Made by a program: the position numbers and the translations under genes. Positions 16,936 through 25,884 of a DNA stretch of 64,000 bases are shown here, one piece after another (position 1 is the stretch's first letter; each line of letters opens with the position of its first letter). Source of the DNA: CAVOHU01 sp963843385 (GTDB lineage: Bacteria > Acidobacteriota > Vicinamibacteria > Vicinamibacterales > JAKQTR01); assembly GCA_963843385.1 (NCBI GenBank), contig CAWJJY010000007.1, positions 744,001-808,000 of the forward strand, in the 5' to 3' direction. The notes beneath the pieces were generated by a model. The model worked only from the letters and a program-made list of their open reading frames with translations. It was not told where the DNA came from and did no database searches.

Positions 16936-17927
16936 CACAGGCTGACCATCTGCACACGAAGCGCCGCGAAGTCCGCACGCCCGATGCCGCGTTGGTGAGC
17001 CAGTTGCAGGAACCGCAGCCGGCCAGCGTCGAGGTTCCACCACGCCTTGGCCACGTAGGCATCGACCGCCACCTGGTCGGTGCTCACGATGACGGTCTTC
17101 TTCTCCACGACGTCGGCCACGCTGCCGCCCGTCGGGCCGCTGCGCACCAGGACGCGGTATCCGTCGAGCACCGTGAGCGTCGGCCGGGCAAAGGCCGAGA
17201 GGTCCGCGATGCTCTCGTGAATCCGCTGGTGGAGCCGGTTCCGATCGCCGCCGATCATGCCGTACCAGTTCTTCATGCCGAGCGTGACCCCGGTCAGGCT
17301 ATGGTGCTTGGCGATCGGCACGTTGATGATCTTGTCCGCGATCAGAAACGGTTCCAGCACCGGCCACGCACCGAGCACCTGGCCCTTGATGTCGACCTGC
17401 CTGAAGAGTCGAGGGTGCGGATAGATGACGTCCGCACCCGCCGCCCTGGCCGCCTCCGCGATGCCGCTGCGTGCGAAACAGCTCTCGGCGTCGTTGCAGG
17501 GGACATCCGTCACGATGACCGAGCCGGCACCCGCGCCCCGGCACAGGCGGACCAGTTCGGCGACGATCTCGGGGTTGGTGGTCGCAGCCTGTTCGGGCGA
17601 ACGGTCCCAGGCGATGTTCGGCTTGATCAGCACGACCTCCCCGCGGGCCACGAATCGCGAGATCCCGCCTGCCTCTGCGAGGCCGCGCTGCACGAGGGTC
17701 CGCGGTTCGGCGCCCTGGACGACGACCAGGTCCGGCTTCGAGGCATCAGGGGCGACGGCGTGGTCCTTGACGGCGCCGAGCGGCGCCTTCTCCCGTGGCC
17801 GGGCGCTCCGGCGGGACAGGTACGCACCGAGGCCGACGGTGGCCACGCCGGCGCCGCCCAGTCTCAGGGCGCGCAGCAGGAATCGGCGGCGATCGTCGAG
17901 AGAGACCGGTGTCGTCAAACCTCCCAC
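16935..17927 (-). CDS. DUF362 protein with Tat signal
   Basis: The 330-residue protein begins with a twin-arginine signal (DDRRRFLLRALRLGGAGVAT), so it is probably exported folded, possibly with a cofactor. The rest is a DUF362 domain: VVLIKPNIAWDRSPEQAATT near 90-109, TDVPCNDAESCF near 143-154, and HSLTGVTLGMKNWYGMIG near 218-235. DUF362 proteins often sit next to or are fused to ferredoxins; their reaction is not known. It is translationally coupled to the polyferredoxin, so the two likely work as one redox unit. Confidence 0.88.
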   Translation of the reverse strand: MGGLTTPVSLDDRRRFLLRALRLGGAGVATVGLGAYLSRRSARPREKAPLGAVKDHAVAPDASKPDLVVVQGAEPRTLVQRGLAEAGGISRFVARGEVVLIKPNIAWDRSPEQAATTNPEIVAELVRLCRGAGAGSVIVTDVPCNDAESCFARSGIAEAARAAGADVIYPHPRLFRQVDIKGQVLGAWPVLEPFLIADKIINVPIAKHHSLTGVTLGMKNWYGMIGGDRNRLHQRIHESIADLSAFARPTLTVLDGYRVLVRSGPTGGSVADVVEKKTVIVSTDQVAVDAYVAKAWWNLDAGRLRFLQLAHQRGIGRADFAALRVQMVSL

Positions 17928-18117
17928 CTGACGATCGTCTGAGACTCATTCGGCATCGAGGGGTGATCCGGGGTGCGGGTACGGAAGGGCCTATGATAGC
18001 GTGCCTCGGACCGAATTCCCTCCTCGCTGTGCTGTCACTCCGATCGTCGCGGATGGAGATCCTGGGGCGTGCTGATTCTGCGATAGACTCTGCCAGACCG
18101 CAGGAGGACGCTTCGTG

Positions 18118-20136
18118 ATGCCTGACACCCACACCGGACTCGACACAAGCACGTTGCCCGCCAACGCGTACCAGCGCCTGTCGTCCGGCGAACGGTACAT
18201 GCCGATCGTCCCTCCCGAAGCGCACCTGCCGGAATCGACCTGGCGTTCGGTGCTCTGGGGCCTGTTCCTCTGCGTGCTGTTCACGCTCGCGTCCGCGTAC
18301 TCGGGGCTGAAAGTCGGCCAGGTCATGGAGGCCGCTATCCCGATCTCGATCCTCGCGATCGGTCTGGCGCGCATGTACCGCCGCCGCTCGACGCTCCTCG
18401 AGAACGTCATCATTACGGGTATCGGGGGCACCTCGGGCGCGGTCGTCGCAGGCGCGATCTTCACGCTGCCCGCGCTCTACATCCTGGAGCTCGACCCGCA
18501 CCCGGTGCAGACCATCTTCATCTGCCTCGCGGGCGGATGCCTCGGGATGCTCTTCCTGATTCCGCTCCGGCGGTATTTCGTGCGGGAGATGCACGGAGAG
18601 TTCCCCTATCCGGAAGCCACCGCGATCACCGAGGTGCTGGTCACCGGCGAGAAGGGCGGGTCGCAGGCGAAGCTGCTGCTGCTGGCGACCTTCATCGCCG
18701 GCATCTACGACTTCTTCGTCACGACGTTCCAGGTCTGGAAGGAGTACGTGGATCTTCGATTCATCCCCGTGGTCAAGGATCTGGCCGAGCGGGCGAGGAT
18801 CGCCACCAGCTTCGACGCCGTGGCCTTCATCCTGGGCCTGGGCTACGTCATGGGCCTGCGGTCGTCGTTGATTCTCTGCCTGGGCGGCTTCCTCTCGAAT
18901 TTCATCCTGGTGCCGCTCCTCTGGGTTGGGAGCAACTCGTTTCCGGATCTCCTCCGCTCGGCCGGCCTGGCGCCCGACACCATCATCGGCATGACGAGCA
19001 CGCAGATTTTCCGCAACTACGTGCGGTTCATCGGCGTCGGCGCGATCGCGACCGCGGGAATCTTCGGCATCATCAAATCGCTGAAGATCGTGGCGGGCTC
19101 CTTCTCCATCGCGGCGCGCGCGTTCACGTCCGGCACGAAAGCGTCCGAGGAGCGAACGGACATGGACGTGTCGCTGGTCGCCATCCTGATCGGGATCGTC
19201 GCCACGACGCTGGGGATCGCGGTCTTCTTCGGCAGCCTTGCATCGTCACCCGCCGTGCTGGTGGCCGGCGTCGTGCTGACGGTGGTGTTTGCGTTCTTCT
19301 TCGCCTCGGTCGCGGCGAATGCGATCGCGACGGTGGCGCGCAACCCGGTGTCCGGGATGACGATGCTCACCATCATCATCTCGTCGGTGGTGCTGCTGCG
19401 ATTCGGCCTCTCGGGCCAGACCGGAATGTTCTTCGTGATGGCCATCGCCGGCATGGTCTGCACGGCCCTCGCGGTGTCGGGACAGTTCATCACGGACCTG
19501 AAGACCGGCTACTGGCTCGGATCGACACCCGCGGCCCAGCAGCGCGCCAAGCTGCTGGGCGTGATCGCGTCCTCGCTTGCGGCCGGGCTCGCGATTGTCA
19601 TGCTGGCGAGGGTCTTTCAGTTCGGCGAGGCCGTCGCGGGGGATGCCCGGCCCATCCTGGCGTCACCGCAGGCCTCGATCATGAAGGAACTGGTCGAGGG
19701 CTTCATGAGCCACGAGCCGGTCGCCTACATGCTGTTCGGTACGGGTGCGCTGGTGTCGGTATTGATGGAGGTGATCGGTGTGCCGGCGCTGTTGTTCGCG
19801 CTGGGCATGTATCTCCCGCTCGAGCTGAACCTGCCGGCGCTGGTCGGCGGCATTCTGGCCCACTGGATCACGGGCAGGTCGGGGCGGATCGGCGGTCGGA
19901 CGGGAAGCCGGATGCGGGAGCGTGCCACGATCATCGCGTCGGGCTTCATGGCCGGCGGCGCGCTCGGAGGCGTGTTCGGCTCCGCGCTTCGACTGTTCCC
20001 GTGGTTCAGGGAGGACCTGGTGACGACGCCCTTCTTCAACATCGACATCACTTCGCAGCTGGTGTCGGCGGTGCTCTTCAGCGGGCTGTGCATCTACCTG
20101 TGGTGGGACTCGACGCGCGTGGTGGGCGAACAGTAG
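18118..20136 (+). CDS. OPT family oligopeptide transporter
   Basis: The 672-residue polytopic membrane protein of the OPT/YSL superfamily has about 14-16 hydrophobic segments (for example FTLASAYSGLKVGQVMEAAI and ATAITEVLVTGEKGGSQAKL). Bacterial members are proton-coupled importers of oligopeptides or metal chelates. AGGAGG lies 10 nt before the ATG at 18118 and 7 nt before an in-frame GTG at 18115; either may start translation. It is divergent from the DUF362 gene. The nearby deacylase, gamma-glutamyltransferase and POT permease suggest a peptide-scavenging role. Confidence 0.92.
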   Translation: MPDTHTGLDTSTLPANAYQRLSSGERYMPIVPPEAHLPESTWRSVLWGLFLCVLFTLASAYSGLKVGQVMEAAIPISILAIGLARMYRRRSTLLENVIITGIGGTSGAVVAGAIFTLPALYILELDPHPVQTIFICLAGGCLGMLFLIPLRRYFVREMHGEFPYPEATAITEVLVTGEKGGSQAKLLLLATFIAGIYDFFVTTFQVWKEYVDLRFIPVVKDLAERARIATSFDAVAFILGLGYVMGLRSSLILCLGGFLSNFILVPLLWVGSNSFPDLLRSAGLAPDTIIGMTSTQIFRNYVRFIGVGAIATAGIFGIIKSLKIVAGSFSIAARAFTSGTKASEERTDMDVSLVAILIGIVATTLGIAVFFGSLASSPAVLVAGVVLTVVFAFFFASVAANAIATVARNPVSGMTMLTIIISSVVLLRFGLSGQTGMFFVMAIAGMVCTALAVSGQFITDLKTGYWLGSTPAAQQRAKLLGVIASSLAAGLAIVMLARVFQFGEAVAGDARPILASPQASIMKELVEGFMSHEPVAYMLFGTGALVSVLMEVIGVPALLFALGMYLPLELNLPALVGGILAHWITGRSGRIGGRTGSRMRERATIIASGFMAGGALGGVFGSALRLFPWFREDLVTTPFFNIDITSQLVSAVLFSGLCIYLWWDSTRVVGEQ

Positions 20137-20165
20137 CCAGTGGATTTCCTGCAGCACATGGAGGC

Positions 20166-21953
20166 ATGCTTGAGGTCGTGAGCGACAAGACATCACCACG
20201 GTCGGAGAGTCCGGAGTCGGGCGTCATCGTTCCGGGTGTCCGGCGCACAACGGTGCAGGCGCGCCTGGCGGACGGGCGGGTCTTCGACGCGCCTATCGGA
20301 ACGCCCCTTGCCGACATCATTCACACCGCCAGCGGCGGCCGCCCCTGTCCCGTGATGGCGGCCATCGTCGATGGACTGCTCTGCGAGCTGGCGACGCCGC
20401 TGTTGTCGGACGCCGACGTGATTCCCCTCGATACGGCGACAACCGACGGAGCCCGGATCTACCGGCGTTCACTGTCATTCGTCATGGTGGTGGCCGCGGC
20501 GGAGGTCTTTCCCGAGGCCGAGATCTATGTCGAGCACTCGGCCACGACGATCGGCGGCTACTACTGCGAAGTGCGCGGCCATGCGCCATTCACCCAGGCC
20601 GACCTGGACGTGGTCGAGCGCCGGATGCGGGCCATCGTGGCGGCCAACGATCCAATCGTACGCAAACCGATGGCGGTGGCAGACGCCATCGAGCTGTTTC
20701 GCAGCCGCGGAGAGGACGACAAGGCCCGCCTGCTTGCCCACCGCTTGAAGGCCCGGCTGGAGCTCCACACGCTTCGCGGGCAGCAGAACTACTTCCAGGG
20801 CTACATGGTGCCCTCCACGGCCTGTCTTCAGTACTTTGCGCTTCGCGCGTTCCCGCCGGGATTCATCCTGCAGTTCCCCCATCAGTCGGCGCCGACCGAG
20901 ATTGGGCCGTTCCAGCCCTACCCGAAGGTCTTCGCGGCGTTCGAGCAGGCCGGGCACTGGCTGGACCGCCTGGGGATCCGGGGCGCAGGCGCCCTCAACG
21001 ACGCGATCGTCGCGGGCCGGGGGCGGGAGGTGTCACTGGTGGCCGAGGCCTTTCATGAGGCCGGGCTCGCGAGAATTGCCGCCGACATCGCCAGCCGGCC
21101 CGAGGTGAAGGTGGTGCTGGTGGCCGGCCCGACCTCGTCCGGCAAGACGACGTTCGCCAAGCGGCTTGGAGTCCAGTTGCTGGCCAACGGGATCAGGCCG
21201 TTTCCGGTGGGCCTGGACGACTACTTCGTCGACCGCGATCTGACTCCCCGCGACGAGCGTGGGGAGTACGACTACGAGACGATCGGTGCGCTGGACATCG
21301 GGCTGTTCAACCGGGACCTGGCCTCGCTCGTCGCCGGCAAGCCGACACCGCTGCCGCACTACAACTTCCTGACCGGCGGTCGCGAAGCGGGCCCGACGAT
21401 CAGCCTCGGACCCGGCCACGTGATCATCGTCGAGGGCATCCACGGCCTCAATCCCGAGCTGGTGCCGCACCTGGCGCCGGAGTCCGTGTATCGCGTCTAC
21501 GTTTCGGCGCTGACTCAATTGAACCTGGATCGCCACAACCGCGTGGCGACGTCGGACTGCCGGCTGATTCGCCGGGTGGTGCGGGACGCCCGTGCCCGCG
21601 GGTACACATCGATTGAGACCCTGCGACGCTGGCCATCGGTCGTTCGGGGCGAGAAGCAGCACATCTTTGCGTTCCAGGAAAACGCCGACGCGATCTTCAA
21701 CTCGGCGATGGTCCACGAACTGGCGGTGCTCAGGCCGATGGCCGAGCCGCTGCTGCTCCAGGTCCGGCCCAACACACCTGAGTTCCTCGAAGCGAACCGG
21801 CTGCTGTCGTTCCTGCAGTGGTTCCGTCCGGCGCCGCCCGACCTGGTGCCGGACAACTCGATCCTCCGCGAGTTCACGGGCGGGTCGATCCTGGAACGGT
21901 TCGACCTGTGGCCGACCCCGCCCCCCCAGCGAGACGACGACCCGCACTCGTAG
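20166..21953 (+). CDS. Nucleoside (uridine-like) kinase with N-terminal TGS and ThrRS-like domains
   Basis: The 595-residue cytosolic protein joins three parts. A TGS-like domain (about 20-80, ARLADGRVFDAPIGTPLADI) comes first. A threonyl/alanyl-tRNA-synthetase second additional domain follows (about 100-230, with HSATTIGGYYCEV). A phosphoribulokinase/uridine-kinase domain comes last (Walker A GPTSSGKTTFAKRL near 322-335; FPVGLDDYFVDRD; IVEGIHGLNP). This architecture is found in several phyla under the name nucleoside kinase; the substrate of most members is untested. The reading frame is open far upstream over the OPT gene, but similarity begins near the ATG at 20166. GGAGG abuts that ATG, so a GTG at 20178 could be used instead. 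Confidence 0.88.
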   Translation: MLEVVSDKTSPRSESPESGVIVPGVRRTTVQARLADGRVFDAPIGTPLADIIHTASGGRPCPVMAAIVDGLLCELATPLLSDADVIPLDTATTDGARIYRRSLSFVMVVAAAEVFPEAEIYVEHSATTIGGYYCEVRGHAPFTQADLDVVERRMRAIVAANDPIVRKPMAVADAIELFRSRGEDDKARLLAHRLKARLELHTLRGQQNYFQGYMVPSTACLQYFALRAFPPGFILQFPHQSAPTEIGPFQPYPKVFAAFEQAGHWLDRLGIRGAGALNDAIVAGRGREVSLVAEAFHEAGLARIAADIASRPEVKVVLVAGPTSSGKTTFAKRLGVQLLANGIRPFPVGLDDYFVDRDLTPRDERGEYDYETIGALDIGLFNRDLASLVAGKPTPLPHYNFLTGGREAGPTISLGPGHVIIVEGIHGLNPELVPHLAPESVYRVYVSALTQLNLDRHNRVATSDCRLIRRVVRDARARGYTSIETLRRWPSVVRGEKQHIFAFQENADAIFNSAMVHELAVLRPMAEPLLLQVRPNTPEFLEANRLLSFLQWFRPAPPDLVPDNSILREFTGGSILERFDLWPTPPPQRDDDPHS

Positions 21954-21966
21954 CACCGTTGTCAAG

Positions 21967-21988
21967 CCGGCTGGAGGCCGGAGGCTGG
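21967..21988. repeat. GGCTGGAGGC-type repeat at a convergent gene end
   Basis: The string CCGGCTGGAGGCCGGAGGCT and its flank lie between two convergent stop codons. A related string (CAGGCTGGAGGCTGGCGACC) with an inverted partner (GGCCTCCGGCCCCCGGCCTC) lies at 31636-31703, again between convergent genes. It may be a small dispersed element or a terminator. Confidence 0.35.
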
Positions 21989-21999
21989 CGGCGCTCGAC

Positions 22000-22293
22000 T
22001 CAGATGCGGTCGAGATCGTCGCGCCCGGTCCGAACGTTCCACGCCAGCAGTTCGTATTGCGCCACGCCGGCCTTCCAATACGGGTCGTTGTCCCGGACGG
22101 CGTCCAACGCCGGGGCGACGTTGGTGTCGGGCACTCGCACGAGCAAGGCCCCGCCGTATCTCGGATCCAGGGGCCCGGACGCAATCAGGGTGCCTTCCGC
22201 CTTCAGCCGCTGGAGATATGCGTGGTGCGCGTCGTAGTGAAGCAGGACTTCTTCGATCGGCCGTCGATATCGGACCAATGCCAGTGCGTACAT
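22000..22293 (-). CDS. YciI-like (YCII domain) protein
   Basis: The 97-residue protein has the YCII/ferredoxin-like fold: VRYRRPIEEVLLHYDAHHAY near the start, GTLIASGPLDPRYGGALLV in the middle, and NDPYWKAGVAQYELLAWN near the end. The conserved His and Asp of the fold (HYDAHHAYL; SGPLD) are present. Members are small dimeric proteins of mostly unknown function, some acting on chlorinated aromatics. AGGAG lies 5 nt before the ATG at 22293, which decides the start. It is single and convergent with the kinase gene. Confidence 0.85.
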   Translation of the reverse strand: MYALALVRYRRPIEEVLLHYDAHHAYLQRLKAEGTLIASGPLDPRYGGALLVRVPDTNVAPALDAVRDNDPYWKAGVAQYELLAWNVRTGRDDLDRI

Positions 22294-22396
22294 GAGGACT
22301 CCTTCCTCGCCATTCTCGTTGGAACGCACGGCCGCGATCCAGCATGAAACGTCGGAGGCATCGTTGGGAACAGCGGGCACGGCGGCCCGGCACGCT

Positions 22397-22402
22397 GGTA
22401 TA
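22397..22402 (+). promoter_or_regulatory. -10 element (TATAAT) before the deacylase gene
   Basis: A perfect TATAAT lies 43 nt before the GTG start of the deacylase. No matching -35 is seen at 17 nt, so it may depend on an activator or an extended contact. Confidence 0.45.
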
Positions 22403-22445
22403 ATCCCCGACCGAGCCGGACAGTCGGAGGGATGAGGAGGCAGCC

Positions 22446-24050
22446 GTGCGCATGCTGAGGGGTTTCGGTCTCGGGATGGTCATGGCCGTCGGCGCCTTCA
22501 CCATGGCGGCTGGCCAGGCGCCCGATCGGTTTGACCTGGTCATTCGCGGAGGCCGCGTGCTCGACGGCGCGGGAAATCCGTGGGCGTTCGCCGATGTGGC
22601 GATCACCGGGGACACCATCGCGGCCGTCGGGCCCCGCTTGCCGGGCAAGGGCCAGCGCGAACTCGATGCAACCGGTCAGGTTGTCTCGCCCGGGTTCATC
22701 GACATCCACACGCACGCGCGGCGCGGCATCTTCCAGGTCCCCACGGCCGAGAACTACGTCCGCCAGGGCGTGACGACGGTCTTCGAGGGACCGGACGGCG
22801 GTTCTCCCGTGCCGCTCAAGCCATTCCTGGATCGACTGGCCGCGAGCGGGATGACGCCGAATTTCGGAATGTTCATCGGGCAGGGCAGCGTGCGCGAAGC
22901 GGTAATCGGCCGGGCCGATCGGCGCGCCACGCCCGCCGAAATCGCGAAGATGAAAGATCTGGTCCGCGACGGCATGCTGCAGGGCGCCTTCGGGATGAGT
23001 TCCGGGCTGGTGTACGTGCCCGGCATCTTCACGCCGCCCGACGAGGTCGAGGCGCTCGCCGAGGTCGCCGGGCGGATGGGCGGCATCTACATCTCGCACA
23101 TGCGCAACGAGGCGGCCGGGGTCATCGACAGCGTGCGCGAGACGATCGCCGTCGGCGAGAAGGGCCGCATGCCGACGCAGGTCACGCATCACAAGGTGAT
23201 CGGCACCGGCAACTGGGGCCGGAGCGCCGAGACGCTGAGGTTGATCGCCGAAGCGCGAGCGCGCGGCGTCGATGCGACCATCGACGCGTACCCGTACACG
23301 GCGTCGAAGACGAGTATCGGCGTGCTGATGCCGCCATGGGCCCTGGAGGGCGAGGACGCGAAGGTGGTGGCACGCCTGAAGGACCCGGCCCAGCGCCCGA
23401 AGATCCGAGACGCGGTGGTCGAGGCGCTCAGGAACGAGCGCGGGGGCGGCGATCCCAAGAACGTCGTCATCTCGAACTGCGCCTGGGACACGAGCCTGGA
23501 GGGCAAGAACCTGGCTGACATCACGCGCGGCCGCGGGGTGCCGGTCACCCTCGAGAGCGCCGCCGAAACCGCGATGTGGATGGTCGAACGCGGGAATGCG
23601 GGCGCGATCTTCCACGCCATTGGCGAAGATGACGTGGTTCAGATCCTGCGGGATCCGAACACGATGGTGGCCTCCGATGGGGAAGTCGTGAAGTTCGGGC
23701 AGTCGGCTCCGCATCCCCGGAGCTACGGCACCTTCGTCCGCGTGCTCGCCCGGTACGTGCGCGAGAAACACGTCCTCACGCTGCAGGAGGCCGTCCGCAA
23801 GATGACCTCGATGCCCGCAGCGCGCGTCGGCCTCGCCGACCGTGGGATTCTGAGGGCCGGCATGAAAGCGGATGTGGCAATCTGGGACCCGGACCGCATA
23901 CTGGACACGGCGACCTTCGACAAGCCGCACCAGTACGCGGAAGGAGTCAGGTGCGTGATCGTGAACGGCGTGATCGTATTCGACGGAAAGGCCATGACGC
24001 CCGCACGACCCGGACGAATCCTGTACGGGCCGGCTTTCACGGGGAAGTAG
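22446..24050 (+). CDS. Secreted N-acyl-D-amino-acid deacylase (amidohydrolase)
   Basis: The 534-residue precursor has a signal peptide (about 1-24, FGLGMVMAVGAFTMAAGQ) and a D-aminoacylase-type amidohydrolase fold. Metal-site motifs are GFIDIHTHARRG (about 81-92), ISHMRNEA (about 217-224), and the late VASDGE Asp. The C-terminal beta-strands include GMKADVAIWDP, typical of the family. It would release D-amino acids from N-acyl forms or D-residue peptides in the periplasm. AGGAGG lies 5 nt before the GTG at 22446, which decides that start over the ATG two codons later. It is followed after 31 nt by gamma-glutamyltransferase, probably in one transcript. Confidence 0.9.
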   Translation: MRMLRGFGLGMVMAVGAFTMAAGQAPDRFDLVIRGGRVLDGAGNPWAFADVAITGDTIAAVGPRLPGKGQRELDATGQVVSPGFIDIHTHARRGIFQVPTAENYVRQGVTTVFEGPDGGSPVPLKPFLDRLAASGMTPNFGMFIGQGSVREAVIGRADRRATPAEIAKMKDLVRDGMLQGAFGMSSGLVYVPGIFTPPDEVEALAEVAGRMGGIYISHMRNEAAGVIDSVRETIAVGEKGRMPTQVTHHKVIGTGNWGRSAETLRLIAEARARGVDATIDAYPYTASKTSIGVLMPPWALEGEDAKVVARLKDPAQRPKIRDAVVEALRNERGGGDPKNVVISNCAWDTSLEGKNLADITRGRGVPVTLESAAETAMWMVERGNAGAIFHAIGEDDVVQILRDPNTMVASDGEVVKFGQSAPHPRSYGTFVRVLARYVREKHVLTLQEAVRKMTSMPAARVGLADRGILRAGMKADVAIWDPDRILDTATFDKPHQYAEGVRCVIVNGVIVFDGKAMTPARPGRILYGPAFTGK

Positions 24051-24081
24051 GCGGGGCCATTCGGTTGGTGGAGGGATTTCG

Positions 24082-25767
24082 ATGAGAACCCGGTTGTTGG
24101 CGATCCTGGTGCTGGCGGCGCTGGTGGTGGCGCCTGTCTGGACGGCGTCGGTGCCCGTGCGCGCCTCGACAGGCATGGTGGTGTCGCAGAACGCCATCGC
24201 GTCGGCCATCGGCACCGATGTCCTGCGGGAGGGCGGAAATGCGATCGATGCGGCCGTGGCGACCGCCCTCGCGCTTGCGGTCGTGCATCCGACGGCGGGC
24301 AACATCGGCGGCGGGGGCTTTATCGTCTTCCGGCCAAACGCGGGCGAACCGGTTGCCTACGATTTCCGGGAGATGGCGCCGTCAGGGTCGTCGCCGACCA
24401 TGTTCATGAAGGACGGCAAGTACGACTCGACCATTCATCACCAGGGCTACCTCTCCGTGGGCGTTCCTGGGACGGTCGCCGGCCTTCACCTCGCTTGGAA
24501 GCAGCAAGGGAAACTGCCGTGGAAGCGACTCGTGGACCCGGCCGTGCGGCTCGCCCGCGACGGATTCGTCGTCAGCGAAGGACTCTCGCGGTCGCTTCGC
24601 GGCGCCTTGCAGCAGATGAAGAAGTTCCCGGCCTCTCTTGCCCAATTCTCGAAAGCCGGGGTGCCCTACGAACCGGGCGAGACGCTGAAACAGCCGGACC
24701 TGGCCCATACGCTTGGCTTGATTGCGGCCTCCGGGCCGGAGGGCTTCTACGAAGGTGAGACGGCTGCGCTGGTCGAGAAGGAAATGAAGGCGCACGGTGG
24801 CCTCATCACCCGAGCGGACCTGCACGCCTACAAGCCGGAGCGGCGCACCCCCGTCCGAGGAACGTATCGCGGGTACGAGGTCATCTCGATGCCGCCGATC
24901 AGCTCGGGCGGGACGGCCCTGATCGAGATGCTGAACGTGCTCGAAGGATACGACCTCTCGGCGTCCGGTTTCGGCTCGGCCCGCACCGTGCACCTGATGG
25001 TGGAAGCGATGCGGCGCGCCTACGCCGATCGCGCGCGGTACCTCGGAGATCCCGGCTTCAATCCGCAGATGCCCGTCAGCATGCTGACATCGAAGGAGCA
25101 CGGCGCCGATCTGCGCAAGACCATCAGCCTCGAACACGCCTCGGTGTCGTCGCCAGCCAGTTTTGAGTGGCCCGCGGAGTCCGCCGAGACCACGCATCTC
25201 TCGGTGGTGGACGCGGACAGAAACGCCGTGTCGCTCACCTTCACGCTCGAGGGCGGATACGGGTCGTTCATCGTGGCCCCGGGCACCGGCTTCCTGCTCA
25301 ACAACGAAATGGGCGATTTCAACGCCGGACCGGGCCTGACGACGGCCGATGGGTTGATCGGCACCGATCCAAACATGGCAGCCCCGGGGAAACGGATGTT
25401 GTCGAGCATGACGCCGACCATTCTCGTGCGGGACGGCCGGCTGTTCATGGTGACCGGCAGCCCCGGTGGTCGCACGATCATCAACACGGTCCTCCACACC
25501 ATTTTGAATGTCGTCGACTTCGGCATGAACGTGCAGGATGCGATCGACGCGCCACGGTTCCATCATCAGTGGCTGCCGGATCGCACCACCTTCGAGCGCA
25601 ACGGCCTGTCGCCCGATACGCTGGCGCTGCTCAAGAAACTCGGCCACACCTTCGCCCCGGGCGGGGCGCAAGGCGTTGCGGAGGCAATTGTGGTTAACTG
25701 GAAGGACAGCAAGCTCGAAGGAGGGTGTGACCGCCGCGCGCCAGACGGGGGAGCCATCGGGTACTAG
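24082..25767 (+). CDS. ggt: Gamma-glutamyltransferase (glutathione hydrolase) precursor
   Basis: The 561-residue precursor has a signal peptide (LLAILVLAALVVAPVWTAS) and the full Ntn-hydrolase gamma-glutamyltransferase sequence. The large-subunit part begins MVVSQNAIASAIGTDVL. The autocleavage site is ETTHLSVVDAD with the catalytic Thr near residue 370. The small-subunit part contains PGTGFLLNNEMGDF and GSPGGRTIIN. It would cleave gamma-glutamyl peptides such as glutathione in the periplasm. GGAGG lies 7 nt before the ATG. It probably shares a transcript with the deacylase. Confidence 0.93.
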   Translation: MRTRLLAILVLAALVVAPVWTASVPVRASTGMVVSQNAIASAIGTDVLREGGNAIDAAVATALALAVVHPTAGNIGGGGFIVFRPNAGEPVAYDFREMAPSGSSPTMFMKDGKYDSTIHHQGYLSVGVPGTVAGLHLAWKQQGKLPWKRLVDPAVRLARDGFVVSEGLSRSLRGALQQMKKFPASLAQFSKAGVPYEPGETLKQPDLAHTLGLIAASGPEGFYEGETAALVEKEMKAHGGLITRADLHAYKPERRTPVRGTYRGYEVISMPPISSGGTALIEMLNVLEGYDLSASGFGSARTVHLMVEAMRRAYADRARYLGDPGFNPQMPVSMLTSKEHGADLRKTISLEHASVSSPASFEWPAESAETTHLSVVDADRNAVSLTFTLEGGYGSFIVAPGTGFLLNNEMGDFNAGPGLTTADGLIGTDPNMAAPGKRMLSSMTPTILVRDGRLFMVTGSPGGRTIINTVLHTILNVVDFGMNVQDAIDAPRFHHQWLPDRTTFERNGLSPDTLALLKKLGHTFAPGGAQGVAEAIVVNWKDSKLEGGCDRRAPDGGAIGY

Positions 25768-25884
25768 TTCAGGCTTTCGGCCTTCGGCGGCGCCACCCGC
25801 CAGCCGAGTGCCGCGGGTCCCCCCGGCTCCAGCGACGCGCCTCAGGCAGCCCGACCCGGGCGTGCGCCTTCGGAGCCGGCAGCC

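Noticed and set aside
18537..20165. A long in-frame upstream extension of the nucleoside kinase over the OPT gene
   Set aside because: The translated extension is Arg/Gly/His-rich and overlaps a well-supported transporter gene; kinase similarity begins near 20166.
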